64,000 nucleotides of DNA, taken from assembly GCA_965116245.1 (NCBI GenBank), contig OZ220497.1, positions 1,984,001-2,048,000 of the forward strand, written 5' to 3'. The notes below the pieces were generated by a model that worked only from the letters and a program-made list of their open reading frames with translations, did no database searches and was not told the origin of the DNA. This document shows positions 36,534-44,262 of this stretch, one piece after another. Source of the stretch: Poriferisodalis sp965116245. Its GTDB lineage: Bacteria; Actinomycetota; Acidimicrobiia; Acidimicrobiales; Poriferisodalaceae. Both the position numbers and the translations under genes were made by a program. The number at the start of each line of letters is the position of its first letter. The first letter of the stretch is position 1.

Positions 36534-38066
36534 ATGGCTGCAACTGTCGCCATCTCGTCGGGGAAGGTACAGGGCGCTGAAGAACAGGGGGTGCATGCTT
36601 TCAAGGGCATCCCGTACGCCGCGCCACCGACTGGAGACCGACGGCTCAGAGCGCCGGAGAGGCCGGACTCGTGGGTTGGCGTCAGAGACGCTTCCGCGTA
36701 TGGCCTGACCGTGCTCCAGCAGCCCATGCCTGGGATCTTCGGCGAACTCGGCACACCACAGAGCCCTGCGGGTGAGGACTGCCTAAACCTTAACGTCTGG
36801 ACCCCGGACCCGGGGGCCGCCGGGCTGCCTGTGTTCGTCTGGATCCACGGCGGCGCGTTCTATGCGGGCGCGGGTGTGGACGATGTCTATAACGGTGCGG
36901 CTTTCGCTCGCAGCGGCGTGGTCGCGGTATCGATCAACTACCGGCTGGGCGTCCAGGGTTTCTGGCATCTAGGCGAGCATTTCGCTGAGCTGGCACAGTC
37001 GGGCAACGTTGGCATGCTTGACCAGGTCTTTGCTCTCGAGTGGGTTCAGGAGAACATTGCCGCGCTCGGGGGCGATCCGAACCAGGTCACGATCGCTGGC
37101 GAGTCGGCCGGTGGGATGAGCGTAAGCACCCTCATGGCGATGCCTCGGGCCAAGGGCCTTTTCCATCGGGCGATCCCTCAGAGCGGCGCTGGGCACAATG
37201 GAATCAGCGCAGAGACTGCCTCCATGATCGGTGGCCACATGCTGGACATTCTCGGCGTCAACCCCGGTGACCTCGACAGCCTGATGCGTGTCCCGTCGGA
37301 GATCATGCTCAACGCCCAGATAAAACTCGGCGACGAACTCGCCGCGACCCGCGACCCGGCACGCTTCGGTGAGGCCGCTGCGTCGGCGATGGCGTTCCAG
37401 CCCACGTTCGGGACCGAGGAGGTCCCGGCCCGCCCCGTTGACCTTATTGCTCAGGGCGTGGCATCGGGCATCGACATGATGATCGGCACCACCATGGAAG
37501 AGGCGCGGATCTTCATTGTCGACCTTCGCGACATGTTCAACGAGGAGCTTGTCGGCGCGACCGTCAACGCGGTCTTCGGGATGGCTGGCAAGGATGGCAG
37601 TGCGGTATTGGACACCTACAGCTCAAACCGTCCCGGCGCCGAGCCGTACGAGATGGCGGCGGCCATTGAAACGGACCGGTTGTTCACCGTTCCGGCGATC
37701 CGGATGGCGGATGCCCAGGTGGCCCACAACCCGAACACCTATCTCTACCGGTTCGACTGGCAGACGCCGGCTGGCGATGGGCAGTGGGGCGCACACCACT
37801 TCCTTGAAGTCCCGTTCGCGTTCAACCAGCTCGATAACGAACAAGCTCGTGGCTTCGTGGGCGACGACCCGCCACGAGCGCTGGCCGCCGCGACGCATGA
37901 GGCGTGGGTTGCCTTCGTCAAGAACGGCGATCCCAACCATGCGGGTCTGCCCCAGTGGCCTCAATACGATGCCACATCACGTCCGACCATGCTCTTGAAC
38001 GACCCGTGCCGGGTGGAGAACGCACCAGCCGCGGAGGAGATAGCGCTCTGGGAAGGGGTACTCTGA
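36534..38066 (+). CDS. Type B carboxylesterase
   Basis: The 510-residue hydrolase shows the type B pattern: GKVQGAEEQGVHAFKGIPYA, EDCLNLNVWTP, the oxyanion hole WIHGGAF and the nucleophile elbow TIAGESAGGMSV (Ser near residue 190). The catalytic His is probably in GAHHFLEVPFAF. It hydrolyses carboxylic esters in the cytoplasm (no signal peptide). It is coupled by TGATG overlap to a second esterase. A Baeyer-Villiger monooxygenase downstream can generate esters from ketones. Confidence 0.92.
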   Translation: MAATVAISSGKVQGAEEQGVHAFKGIPYAAPPTGDRRLRAPERPDSWVGVRDASAYGLTVLQQPMPGIFGELGTPQSPAGEDCLNLNVWTPDPGAAGLPVFVWIHGGAFYAGAGVDDVYNGAAFARSGVVAVSINYRLGVQGFWHLGEHFAELAQSGNVGMLDQVFALEWVQENIAALGGDPNQVTIAGESAGGMSVSTLMAMPRAKGLFHRAIPQSGAGHNGISAETASMIGGHMLDILGVNPGDLDSLMRVPSEIMLNAQIKLGDELAATRDPARFGEAAASAMAFQPTFGTEEVPARPVDLIAQGVASGIDMMIGTTMEEARIFIVDLRDMFNEELVGATVNAVFGMAGKDGSAVLDTYSSNRPGAEPYEMAAAIETDRLFTVPAIRMADAQVAHNPNTYLYRFDWQTPAGDGQWGAHHFLEVPFAFNQLDNEQARGFVGDDPPRALAAATHEAWVAFVKNGDPNHAGLPQWPQYDATSRPTMLLNDPCRVENAPAAEEIALWEGVL

Positions 38067-38926
38067 TGGCTCAGCAAGCTGTCCTACATGGCACCGAGCA
38101 GCATGTACTGCACAGCGACGCGGTGGGTGCCGATTTTGAGATCACAGTTTTTGCACCCGCTGCGGAGCTCGGGGTGGGTCCGACGCCGGTCGTCTACGGC
38201 ACCGACGCCAACTTGGGTCTCGGCACGTACGCCAACACCATCAGTCTGCTCCTGGCGGGCGGCGAGATTCCGCCAGTGACGTTGGTAGGGATCGGGTATC
38301 CGATCGGTGCCGACTTCATCCAGTTCGGTCACCTTCGGACGCGTGACTTCACGCCTCACGTTGATGAGTGGTCTGTGGCTGCCATCAAAGAGATCAACAT
38401 GGGGTTGGAGCCCGAGGCGGGCGGCGGACCAAAGTTCCTTGAGTTCCTGACTGGCCAGCTACGTTCCTTCGTTTCGGAGAACTACGAGGTCACCGATGAC
38501 CACACCTACATTGGCGACTCACTCGGTGGCCTTTTCGGAACTTGGGTGCTGCTGAATCACTCTGAATCGTTCGACCGGTACATCATCGGTAGCCCTTGGC
38601 TCGCTTGGGATCCGAAGGCAGCGTTTGAGTGGGAAACCCAGTACGCCGCCTCGCACGACGATCTTGCCGCCAAGGTTTTCTATGCATGCGGCGCCGCCGA
38701 AGACGTGCTGTCTCCGCTGATGCCGCCCCCCATGATGCCCACGTTTGCCCGCGGGAACGTCGCGGCGAACACCGAGCGCATGGCGAGCCGGATTGCCTCG
38801 CGGGGCTATCCGAGTCTCGAACTCACGACACGCATCTACGCGGAGCAGACGCACTTCACGGTGCCGCCGGTCATCTACGCACAAGGATTGCGCGAAGTCT
38901 TCGCTGCTGAACGTCTCGGTATCTGA
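38066..38926 (+). CDS. Alpha/beta-hydrolase esterase (Fes/YbbA-like)
   Basis: The 286-residue protein starts at ATG 38066, overlapping the preceding stop. The nucleophile elbow is HTYIGDSLGGLFGTW and the topology VVYGTDANLGLG, TLVGIGYPIGADF, FDRYIIGSPWLAWD fits putative esterases that act on siderophores, enterobactin or acyl esters. The C-terminal His is in EQTHFTVPPVIYAQGL. Its last codons (AAERLGI and stop) are duplicated 700 bp downstream, beyond a MazEF pair. Confidence 0.85.
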   Translation: MAQQAVLHGTEQHVLHSDAVGADFEITVFAPAAELGVGPTPVVYGTDANLGLGTYANTISLLLAGGEIPPVTLVGIGYPIGADFIQFGHLRTRDFTPHVDEWSVAAIKEINMGLEPEAGGGPKFLEFLTGQLRSFVSENYEVTDDHTYIGDSLGGLFGTWVLLNHSESFDRYIIGSPWLAWDPKAAFEWETQYAASHDDLAAKVFYACGAAEDVLSPLMPPPMMPTFARGNVAANTERMASRIASRGYPSLELTTRIYAEQTHFTVPPVIYAQGLREVFAAERLGI

Positions 38927-38938
38927 CGGAGTTGCTCG
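38901..38938 (+). repeat. Direct repeat, left copy (end of esterase gene)
   Basis: This segment matches 39602-39639 at 32 of 38 positions in the same direction. It covers the last codons and stop of the esterase gene. Together the copies bracket the MazEF locus, as expected for an insertion that duplicated or carried the gene end. Confidence 0.75.
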
Positions 38939-38998
38939 AAGGAAATACGGCGGTCCGCGTCACGCCATCGCAGCCCCTATCACCCGCGCTTCCTGTTC

Positions 38999-39023
38999 GC
39001 CCCACTAGCCGAGGGGGTGGGGC
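38999..39023. terminator. Bidirectional terminator candidate
   Basis: GCCCCAC (38999-39005) and GTGGGGC (39017-39023) form a 7-bp stem with an 11-nt loop between the convergent esterase and mazF genes. No clear T-run follows on either side. Confidence 0.45.
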
Positions 39024-39029
39024 ATTGTG

Positions 39030-39335
39030 TCAGCAGCCGGTTGCGGCTTGAAGCGTCCGGCACGCCTCGGCCATGCGGGCAGCGGGGAGAGCTGTCACCT
39101 TGCGGCGGAAGGTGTCTCGAGGAATCGTGTGGATGTTGTCGAAGTTGACGATGCTGTCGGTGGGGACACCGTCGGCCCGCGTCAACACTAGTTCGGACAC
39201 GAGTCCTCGCCGTATCCGCGTCAGCGAGGCCACGACGATGGATCCAATTCGATCGGCGACAGGATCGCGGGTCAAGACCAGCACTGGTCGATCGCCGCCA
39301 GGTGTCGCGGCGAACCAGATCTCACCCCAGCGCAT
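39030..39335 (-). CDS. mazF: MazF-family toxin
   Basis: The 101-residue protein shows GEIWFAATPGGDRPVLVLTR, SIVVASLTRIRRGLVSELVL and DSIVNFDNIHTIPRDTFRRK, the complete MazF pattern of an RNA-cleaving toxin. Its start lies within the end of the antitoxin gene (14-bp overlap). It is the second MazF in the window and is diverged from the one at 22160. Confidence 0.92.
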   Translation of the reverse strand: MRWGEIWFAATPGGDRPVLVLTRDPVADRIGSIVVASLTRIRRGLVSELVLTRADGVPTDSIVNFDNIHTIPRDTFRRKVTALPAARMAEACRTLQAATGC

Positions 39336-39576
39336 TGGCGATCCAATCTGACCAGTCTTCGGCCGGGCCCCAGTCGGCGATTTCGCGCACGGCTTGTTCG
39401 CTTACCTTGAGGGGTGATTTGGCCCAACGTTCGGCGTCACCCTCGGATGCCAGTTGGTTGAGGTGGCGGCGGAGGGCTTCGCGCAGCAGTTTCGACCGGT
39501 CGATGCCAAGCGCCTCGGCCCACCGCTGAGCTTCGTCGGCGTCATGATCGTCGACCCGGAAACTGAGCATTGTCAT
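39322..39576 (-). CDS. Ribbon-helix-helix antitoxin (MazE-like)
   Basis: The 84-residue product starts MTMLSFRVDDHDADEAQRWA, a ribbon-helix-helix strand-helix, then GIDRSKLLREALRRHLNQLA. The C-terminal half ending DWGPAEDWSDWIANALG would bind the toxin. ATG 39576 and ATG 39570 are both possible; 39570 would leave more room for the operator overlapping the first ATG. Confidence 0.88.
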   Translation of the reverse strand: MTMLSFRVDDHDADEAQRWAEALGIDRSKLLREALRRHLNQLASEGDAERWAKSPLKVSEQAVREIADWGPAEDWSDWIANALG

Positions 39577-39599
39577 ACCAGGAAGCTAGCACGTATGAC
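39572..39599. promoter_or_regulatory. Operator candidate of the MazEF pair
   Basis: GTCATAC (39572-39578) and GTATGAC (39593-39599) are perfect inverted arms 14 bp apart at the antitoxin start, consistent with RHH autorepression. Confidence 0.55.
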
Positions 39600-39601
39600 G
39601 C

Positions 39602-39639
39602 TCTCTGCTGAACGTCTGTGTATCTGACGGAGTCTCTCA
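39602..39639 (+). repeat. Direct repeat, right copy
   Basis: Second copy of the esterase 3' end, identical at 32 of 38 positions to 38901-38938. It includes the GTATCTGACGGAGT core and lies between the antitoxin promoter and the end of the monooxygenase gene. Confidence 0.75.
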
Positions 39640-39645
39640 GTCGGG

Positions 39646-41445
39646 TCAGCTCAGGGTTACTCCGTTTAGGTCGTCAAGTGCGCGCCATTCGCGGATGATT
39701 CTGAAGAAGGCTTCCGAACCGGCGCCGTAGGCGGCAGAGGTGAGCCCTTCTTTTTCGCTGAAGTGGCCCTCGTTGTTGTAGTAGCCGGGTGTGCAGGACT
39801 CAAAGAACTCCCGCGTGGCCAAGGCGTTCGCGGCCATCTCCTCCTGCCAAGCGTCTTCTGCCTCCTGGGTGGCCTCAATGACGGTGCAGCCGCGCTTGTT
39901 GCAGCTACCGATCAGATACGCAATGTGCTCGGCTTGTTCGTGCAGCATCTGGCTGAAGTTAGGCGTCAGCCCAGTTTGGGTGAGTCCCATGAAAAACGAG
40001 TTGGGGAACCCGACACTCTGGAAGCCGTAGAACGTCTTCGGCCCGCCGCTCCATTTTTCGGTCAGCGTCACGCCATCGCGGCCAACCGTCTCAAACCCAG
40101 CTCGCCGCGCGTAGCTGGTGCCGACCTCAAACCCTGACGCATAGATAATGAGGTCAACCTCATATGTCGTGTCGCCCACGGTGATGCCTTCGGCCACGAT
40201 GCTGCTGACTCCCTTACCGTTGGTGTCGACGAGTGTCACGTTCGGCAGGTTGAACGTTGGCAGGTAGTCGTCGCTGAACGTGGGGCGTTTGCAGAATTGT
40301 CGGTACCAAGGCTTGAGCGCCTCAGCGGTTTCCTTGTTGTCAACCGTGGCATCCACGCGAGCGCGGATGCTCTCCATCTTCTCGAAGTCCGCCATCTCCG
40401 CGGCGAGGGTCGCGGCCTCGGGCGTCAGGTCGTCAAGCTCTGTGGGAAGGAACACTGCGAGCTGGCTGATGAGGTCGGTCCAGCCATCGTTGACCAGATC
40501 AACCTCGGCGACGCCGCCACCCACGATTGTGTTGAAGTTGCTGATTCGTTCCTGCTGCCAACCCACATCCAGTGACTTTGCCCAATCCGGGTTAGTCGGC
40601 TCGTTACCCCTGAGGTCTACCGACGACGGTGTGCGCTGGAACACGTAGAGGTGCTCGGCGTATTCCCCCAAGAACGGCACCGCCTGGATTGCGGAGGCGC
40701 CGGTCCCGATGATGGCGACCTTCTTGTCCCGCAGGTTTACGAGGTCGCCAGCGGGGTTTCCGCCGGTGTAGTCGTAGTCCCATCGGCTGGTGTGGAAGCT
40801 GTGGCCTTCGAAGTCATCAATGCCCTCAAGGGCTGGCAGTTTGGGTCGGTTCAGTACGCCGGTCGACTGCACGATGTAGCGAGCCTTGATCTCGTCGCCG
40901 CGATTGGTGGTCACCAGCCAGCGGCGGGCTTCCTCGTCCCACCTGGCCCCGGTGACCTCGGTCTGGAACAGAGCGTCGCGGTACATGTCGAAGTGGCGTG
41001 CGAGAGCCTTCGTGTAGTCGAGGATCTCGTCGCCGTAGGCGTATTTCTCCTTGGGCATGTAGCCCAGCTCCTCAAGGAGGGGCATGTAGATGTAGGACTC
41101 AATGTCGCACTGCGCCCCCGGGTAGCGGTTCCAGTACCAGGTGCCCCCGAAGTCGCTGCCCTTCTCAATGATGCGGATGTCGTCGATGCCGCGTTCGCGG
41201 AGGTGCGCGCCAGTAAGCAGCCCGCCGAACCCGCCGCCCACGATCAACACGTCGACCTCATCCGCCAGTGCCTCGCGTTTGATCTCGGTGTTAGCGAACG
41301 GGTCATCGGTGAATCGTGCGTAGCTCCCTACGACGTTGACGTACTGGTCGTTCCCCTCGTCCCTGATCCGCTTGTCGCGCTCGGTCCGGTACTTGGCCCG
41401 CAGCTCGTCGGCGTCGAAGTCCAGAGTCTGCTCGGTGACGGTCAC
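39646..41445 (-). CDS. Baeyer-Villiger monooxygenase (FAD/NADPH)
   Basis: The 599-residue flavoenzyme inserts oxygen next to a ketone to give an ester or lactone. The FAD Rossmann motif GGGFGG is at about 70-75, followed by KGSDFGGTWYWNRYPGAQCD. The BVMO fingerprint FxGxxxHxxxW[PD] is present as FEGHSFHTSRWD, and the NADPH motif as KVAIIGTGASAIQ. No signal peptide. Esterases on both sides (36534, 38066, 41517) would cleave the product, giving a ketone-to-acid-plus-alcohol route. Substrate could be cyclic or aromatic ketones. Confidence 0.95.
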   Translation of the reverse strand: MTVTEQTLDFDADELRAKYRTERDKRIRDEGNDQYVNVVGSYARFTDDPFANTEIKREALADEVDVLIVGGGFGGLLTGAHLRERGIDDIRIIEKGSDFGGTWYWNRYPGAQCDIESYIYMPLLEELGYMPKEKYAYGDEILDYTKALARHFDMYRDALFQTEVTGARWDEEARRWLVTTNRGDEIKARYIVQSTGVLNRPKLPALEGIDDFEGHSFHTSRWDYDYTGGNPAGDLVNLRDKKVAIIGTGASAIQAVPFLGEYAEHLYVFQRTPSSVDLRGNEPTNPDWAKSLDVGWQQERISNFNTIVGGGVAEVDLVNDGWTDLISQLAVFLPTELDDLTPEAATLAAEMADFEKMESIRARVDATVDNKETAEALKPWYRQFCKRPTFSDDYLPTFNLPNVTLVDTNGKGVSSIVAEGITVGDTTYEVDLIIYASGFEVGTSYARRAGFETVGRDGVTLTEKWSGGPKTFYGFQSVGFPNSFFMGLTQTGLTPNFSQMLHEQAEHIAYLIGSCNKRGCTVIEATQEAEDAWQEEMAANALATREFFESCTPGYYNNEGHFSEKEGLTSAAYGAGSEAFFRIIREWRALDDLNGVTLS

Positions 41446-41516
41446 TGCTGAGCCTCCCTTGGTGCCGGTGTCCCCGCTGAAGTCTCCTGAGGGCGTCGGA
41501 CTAGCTCGGTGTCGTG

Positions 41517-42698
41517 TTATCGGACAGCATCGAACGCCGCTGCTGCGATGCGTTGTTGGCGCGGATCACCAGTGAGTGAGTCGTCCATGCGGTTCATCAC
41601 ATAGGAGATCGACATTCGGTGATCGAAATCGACGACGGCTGACGAGCCGCCCCAACCGCCCCAGAACATGGTGTCACCGCCGTTACCGACGTTCCATCCC
41701 TCGAAGTGCGTGGCGAAGCCGATGCCGTGGACTAGGCGACCCATGAGGACCTGGTCGACGTTGTCAATCTGGGTCTCGAGGGCTTTGCGCGCGCCCGCCT
41801 CGGACATGATGCGGACCCCGTCAACCTCACCGCCGCATGCAAGCGCCGACAGCACCCGAGCCAGTGAGCGAGCGTTCCCAAAGCCGCCAGCCGCCGGGAT
41901 CTCTGCGGCGCGCCACTCTCGGCTCTTGGGCTCAGTGGCGTCGATCATCGCACTGGTGAGCGTGCGTCCAGCGATCGAGTCCATCTCAATCTTCACCCCG
42001 TTGATCTCCATGTCCATCGTGGCGTTGACCGGCGGCGGGATCAGCTCCGCGACACGATCGTCTTCGCTCGCGGGCAGGCTCATGTGGAAGTCGGCACCCA
42101 GCGGCTCGGCGATCTCGGTCCGGAACCACTCAGCCATACGCGTGCCCGTGATGCGGTAGAGGATTTCGCCCTCGAGGTTGCCTTGGGTAAGCGCGTGGTA
42201 TGCCGACATCGTCCCGGGTTCGAACCAAAGCTCCTGAGCCGCAAGCTGCGCCGCGATCGCATCAACGTCGTAGAGCTGGTCGGCCGTTACTGGCGGATCG
42301 AAGCCCGGCAGCCCTGCGGTGTGCGACATCACGTGCTTGACCAACACGCCCTCCTTGCCGTTCTGAGCGAACTCGGGCCAGTACTGCGCCACCGGTGCAT
42401 CGAAGTCAAGTTCGCCTCGGTCGGCGAGGGCGAGCATGCACGTGGCGGCCATCGTCTTGGTGCTGGAGTACACGTTGATCAGCGTGTCCTCTTCCCACGG
42501 AGCGCCAGCCGGATTGGCGTCGCCAGCCCAAATGTCCACGACGTATGCGCCATCGATGGTCACCGCAGCGCATGCGCCGACCTCCAGGCCTTCTTCGAAG
42601 TTCTGGGCGAAGGCGTCCTGGACTGCTTCAAACCCCGGTGCGACACTCCCATGGATCTGCACTTGTTCCCCCATTTCCCAATGCTGTCTCGATTTCAT
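41517..42698 (-). CDS. Serine hydrolase, beta-lactamase-like (family VIII esterase type)
   Basis: The protein has the Ser-x-x-Lys motif in INVYSSTKTMAATCMLALAD and a Tyr motif in MSAYHALTQGNLEGEI, typical of EstB-like esterases. The C-terminal part contains GGWGGSSAVVDFDHRMSISY. The domain starts near IHGSVAPGFEAVQDAF. The frame runs up to 42824, but ATG 42698 (MKSRQHWEMG) or 42674 (MGEQVQIHG) is likelier; about 393 residues. It lies upstream of, and co-directional with, the monooxygenase gene and probably hydrolyses its ester product. Confidence 0.85.
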   Translation of the reverse strand: MKSRQHWEMGEQVQIHGSVAPGFEAVQDAFAQNFEEGLEVGACAAVTIDGAYVVDIWAGDANPAGAPWEEDTLINVYSSTKTMAATCMLALADRGELDFDAPVAQYWPEFAQNGKEGVLVKHVMSHTAGLPGFDPPVTADQLYDVDAIAAQLAAQELWFEPGTMSAYHALTQGNLEGEILYRITGTRMAEWFRTEIAEPLGADFHMSLPASEDDRVAELIPPPVNATMDMEINGVKIEMDSIAGRTLTSAMIDATEPKSREWRAAEIPAAGGFGNARSLARVLSALACGGEVDGVRIMSEAGARKALETQIDNVDQVLMGRLVHGIGFATHFEGWNVGNGGDTMFWGGWGGSSAVVDFDHRMSISYVMNRMDDSLTGDPRQQRIAAAAFDAVR

Positions 42699-42824
42699 GG
42701 CGCCACCCATCGGGGCGGCAGCAGGTTCCAGAACTTGACTATATTCCCGGTACGGTGCGCCTGATTCCCTGTGCCCTGTACTAGGGAATGTCGGGCACCC
42801 TGACGGAGGGGACGGAGGGGTCAC

Positions 42825-44186
42825 ATGAGAAACCGTTGGATACGTCTGCTGGTGATTCTGTTCGCCTTTGCGCTCATCGCTGCCTCATGCGGAGGCGATG
42901 ATGGCGACACAAGCACAGCCCCAGATGTTGCAGATGAGCCTGCTGATGAACCGGCCGACGAACCGGCCGATGAGCCTGCCAACGAACCGGCGGATGAGCT
43001 GGCTGATGAGCTGGCCGCTGAACCTACGGATGAACCGGCCGACGAGCCAATGGATATCGACCGCACCGGCGAGACCATCAAGGTGGGCTATGTGAACAAC
43101 GAGGGCGGCGCGTTGTCGCTGCCGGAGTTCCGCTACGGCGGTGAGGTAGCGATTGAGGCCATCAATGCGGCGGGGGGCATCCGCGGTGCGCAGATCGAGG
43201 TCGTGGGCTGTCTCTCCGATGGGTCGCCAGAAGGTGCGATCAACTGCGCGAACGAGTTGATCGAAGCCGACGTGGACATGGTCTATGCGGGAATTGAGGT
43301 CGCCACATCAGCCGACTACCCGCTCTATGAGGAGGCTGGCATTCCCTGGGTGTCGTCTAACTCCTGGTCTCCGGCGATTCACAATGTTGATGGTGCTGTT
43401 GTGTTGCACGCGGCGTCTGGTGCCTACGTCGCCGGTCCAGCGAAGCTCTTTACAGAACTCGGGATCTCCAAAATTGCAGTTGTCTCCGAAGACTCTGTGG
43501 CCGGTCGCGAGTTCATCGACTCGCTAGTAAAGCCGGTCTTGGCCAACAACGACCTTGAGGCCGCCGTAATCTGGGTCGATCCGGCAGCACCGGATTGGGA
43601 TGCCGCAGTGGCAACTGCTCAGGCGGAGGGCGCCAAGGCGATCTGGGGGCAGCTCACCGAGGCAGGCTGCATCGGGCTCGTCTTGTCAGCCGCCGGAGCT
43701 GGCTGGACCGACCCGCTTTTCGCGGGTTCGTGCAGCTTCTTCCTAGTGGTCGCCGGTCCAGCGGCCGCCGGGGTCTACACCCAGGGTGACCTCTGGTTCC
43801 CGGAGATGGCGGAGTTCGCGCCGCCAGAGATCCAGGAGCGCCTCGAGGAGTACGGGAAGCTGATGAGCGCAGCGGGCTATGAGGAGTTCATCAATGGGTT
43901 TGCGGTGGCGCCCTATTCGGCATGGTTCGAGATCGTTCCCATCCTCGAGATGATCGAGGGTGAGATCACGCCTGATTCGATTCTCGCGGCCTTCAAGAAT
44001 GCGCCCGAGACACCGGGCTGGCTCGGCCCGGACCTCCAGTGTGGTGGAGCCCCGTGGCCGACGGAGACCAGCGCCTGTAGCGCACAGATCCAGGTGTATC
44101 AGGTGGAGGTACTTGACGACGGTACAGCGCGGCGAGTGCCGGTCGGTGATGGCTTCTTCGACGCCTTCGAGGCGTCGGGCCTTTAG
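42825..44186 (+). CDS. Branched-chain-type ABC importer binding lipoprotein (LivK-like)
   Basis: The 453-residue protein has a lipoprotein signal (LLVILFAFALIAASCGGD) and a repetitive DEPA linker (residues ~37-75). The PBP type 1 fold follows: IKVGYVNNEGGALSLPEFRY, AINAAGGIRGAQIEVVGC, ELGISKIAVVSEDSVAGREF. Two or more Cys pairs in the mature domain (VVGC-INC; CIGL-GSCSF) suggest disulfides. It starts the operon of the triple-fusion transporter. Ligand is unknown; neighbours suggest a ketone, ester or related acid. Confidence 0.9.
   Translation: MRNRWIRLLVILFAFALIAASCGGDDGDTSTAPDVADEPADEPADEPADEPANEPADELADELAAEPTDEPADEPMDIDRTGETIKVGYVNNEGGALSLPEFRYGGEVAIEAINAAGGIRGAQIEVVGCLSDGSPEGAINCANELIEADVDMVYAGIEVATSADYPLYEEAGIPWVSSNSWSPAIHNVDGAVVLHAASGAYVAGPAKLFTELGISKIAVVSEDSVAGREFIDSLVKPVLANNDLEAAVIWVDPAAPDWDAAVATAQAEGAKAIWGQLTEAGCIGLVLSAAGAGWTDPLFAGSCSFFLVVAGPAAAGVYTQGDLWFPEMAEFAPPEIQERLEEYGKLMSAAGYEEFINGFAVAPYSAWFEIVPILEMIEGEITPDSILAAFKNAPETPGWLGPDLQCGGAPWPTETSACSAQIQVYQVEVLDDGTARRVPVGDGFFDAFEASGL
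42933..43050 (+). repeat. Degenerate tandem repeat encoding DEPA units
   Basis: Units like GATGARCCKGCY and GACGAACCGGCC, 12 bp each, repeat about nine to ten times in the linker of the binding lipoprotein. It is an in-frame low-complexity tract whose copy number could vary. Confidence 0.85.
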
Positions 44187-44213
44187 CAGCCACTTCCCGC
44201 GTCGGCATCCGGG

Positions 44214-44262
44214 CCACAACCAGCCCGCAGGCAGACCCTTGACCTGACGGGACCGGTTGTGG
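44214..44262 (+). promoter_or_regulatory. Long-range stem covering the permease start codon
   Basis: CCACAACC (44214-44221) is complementary to GGTTGTGG (44255-44262), which contains the GTG start at 44259. If formed in mRNA the 33-nt-loop stem would limit translation of the transporter fusion relative to the binding protein. Confidence 0.4.
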
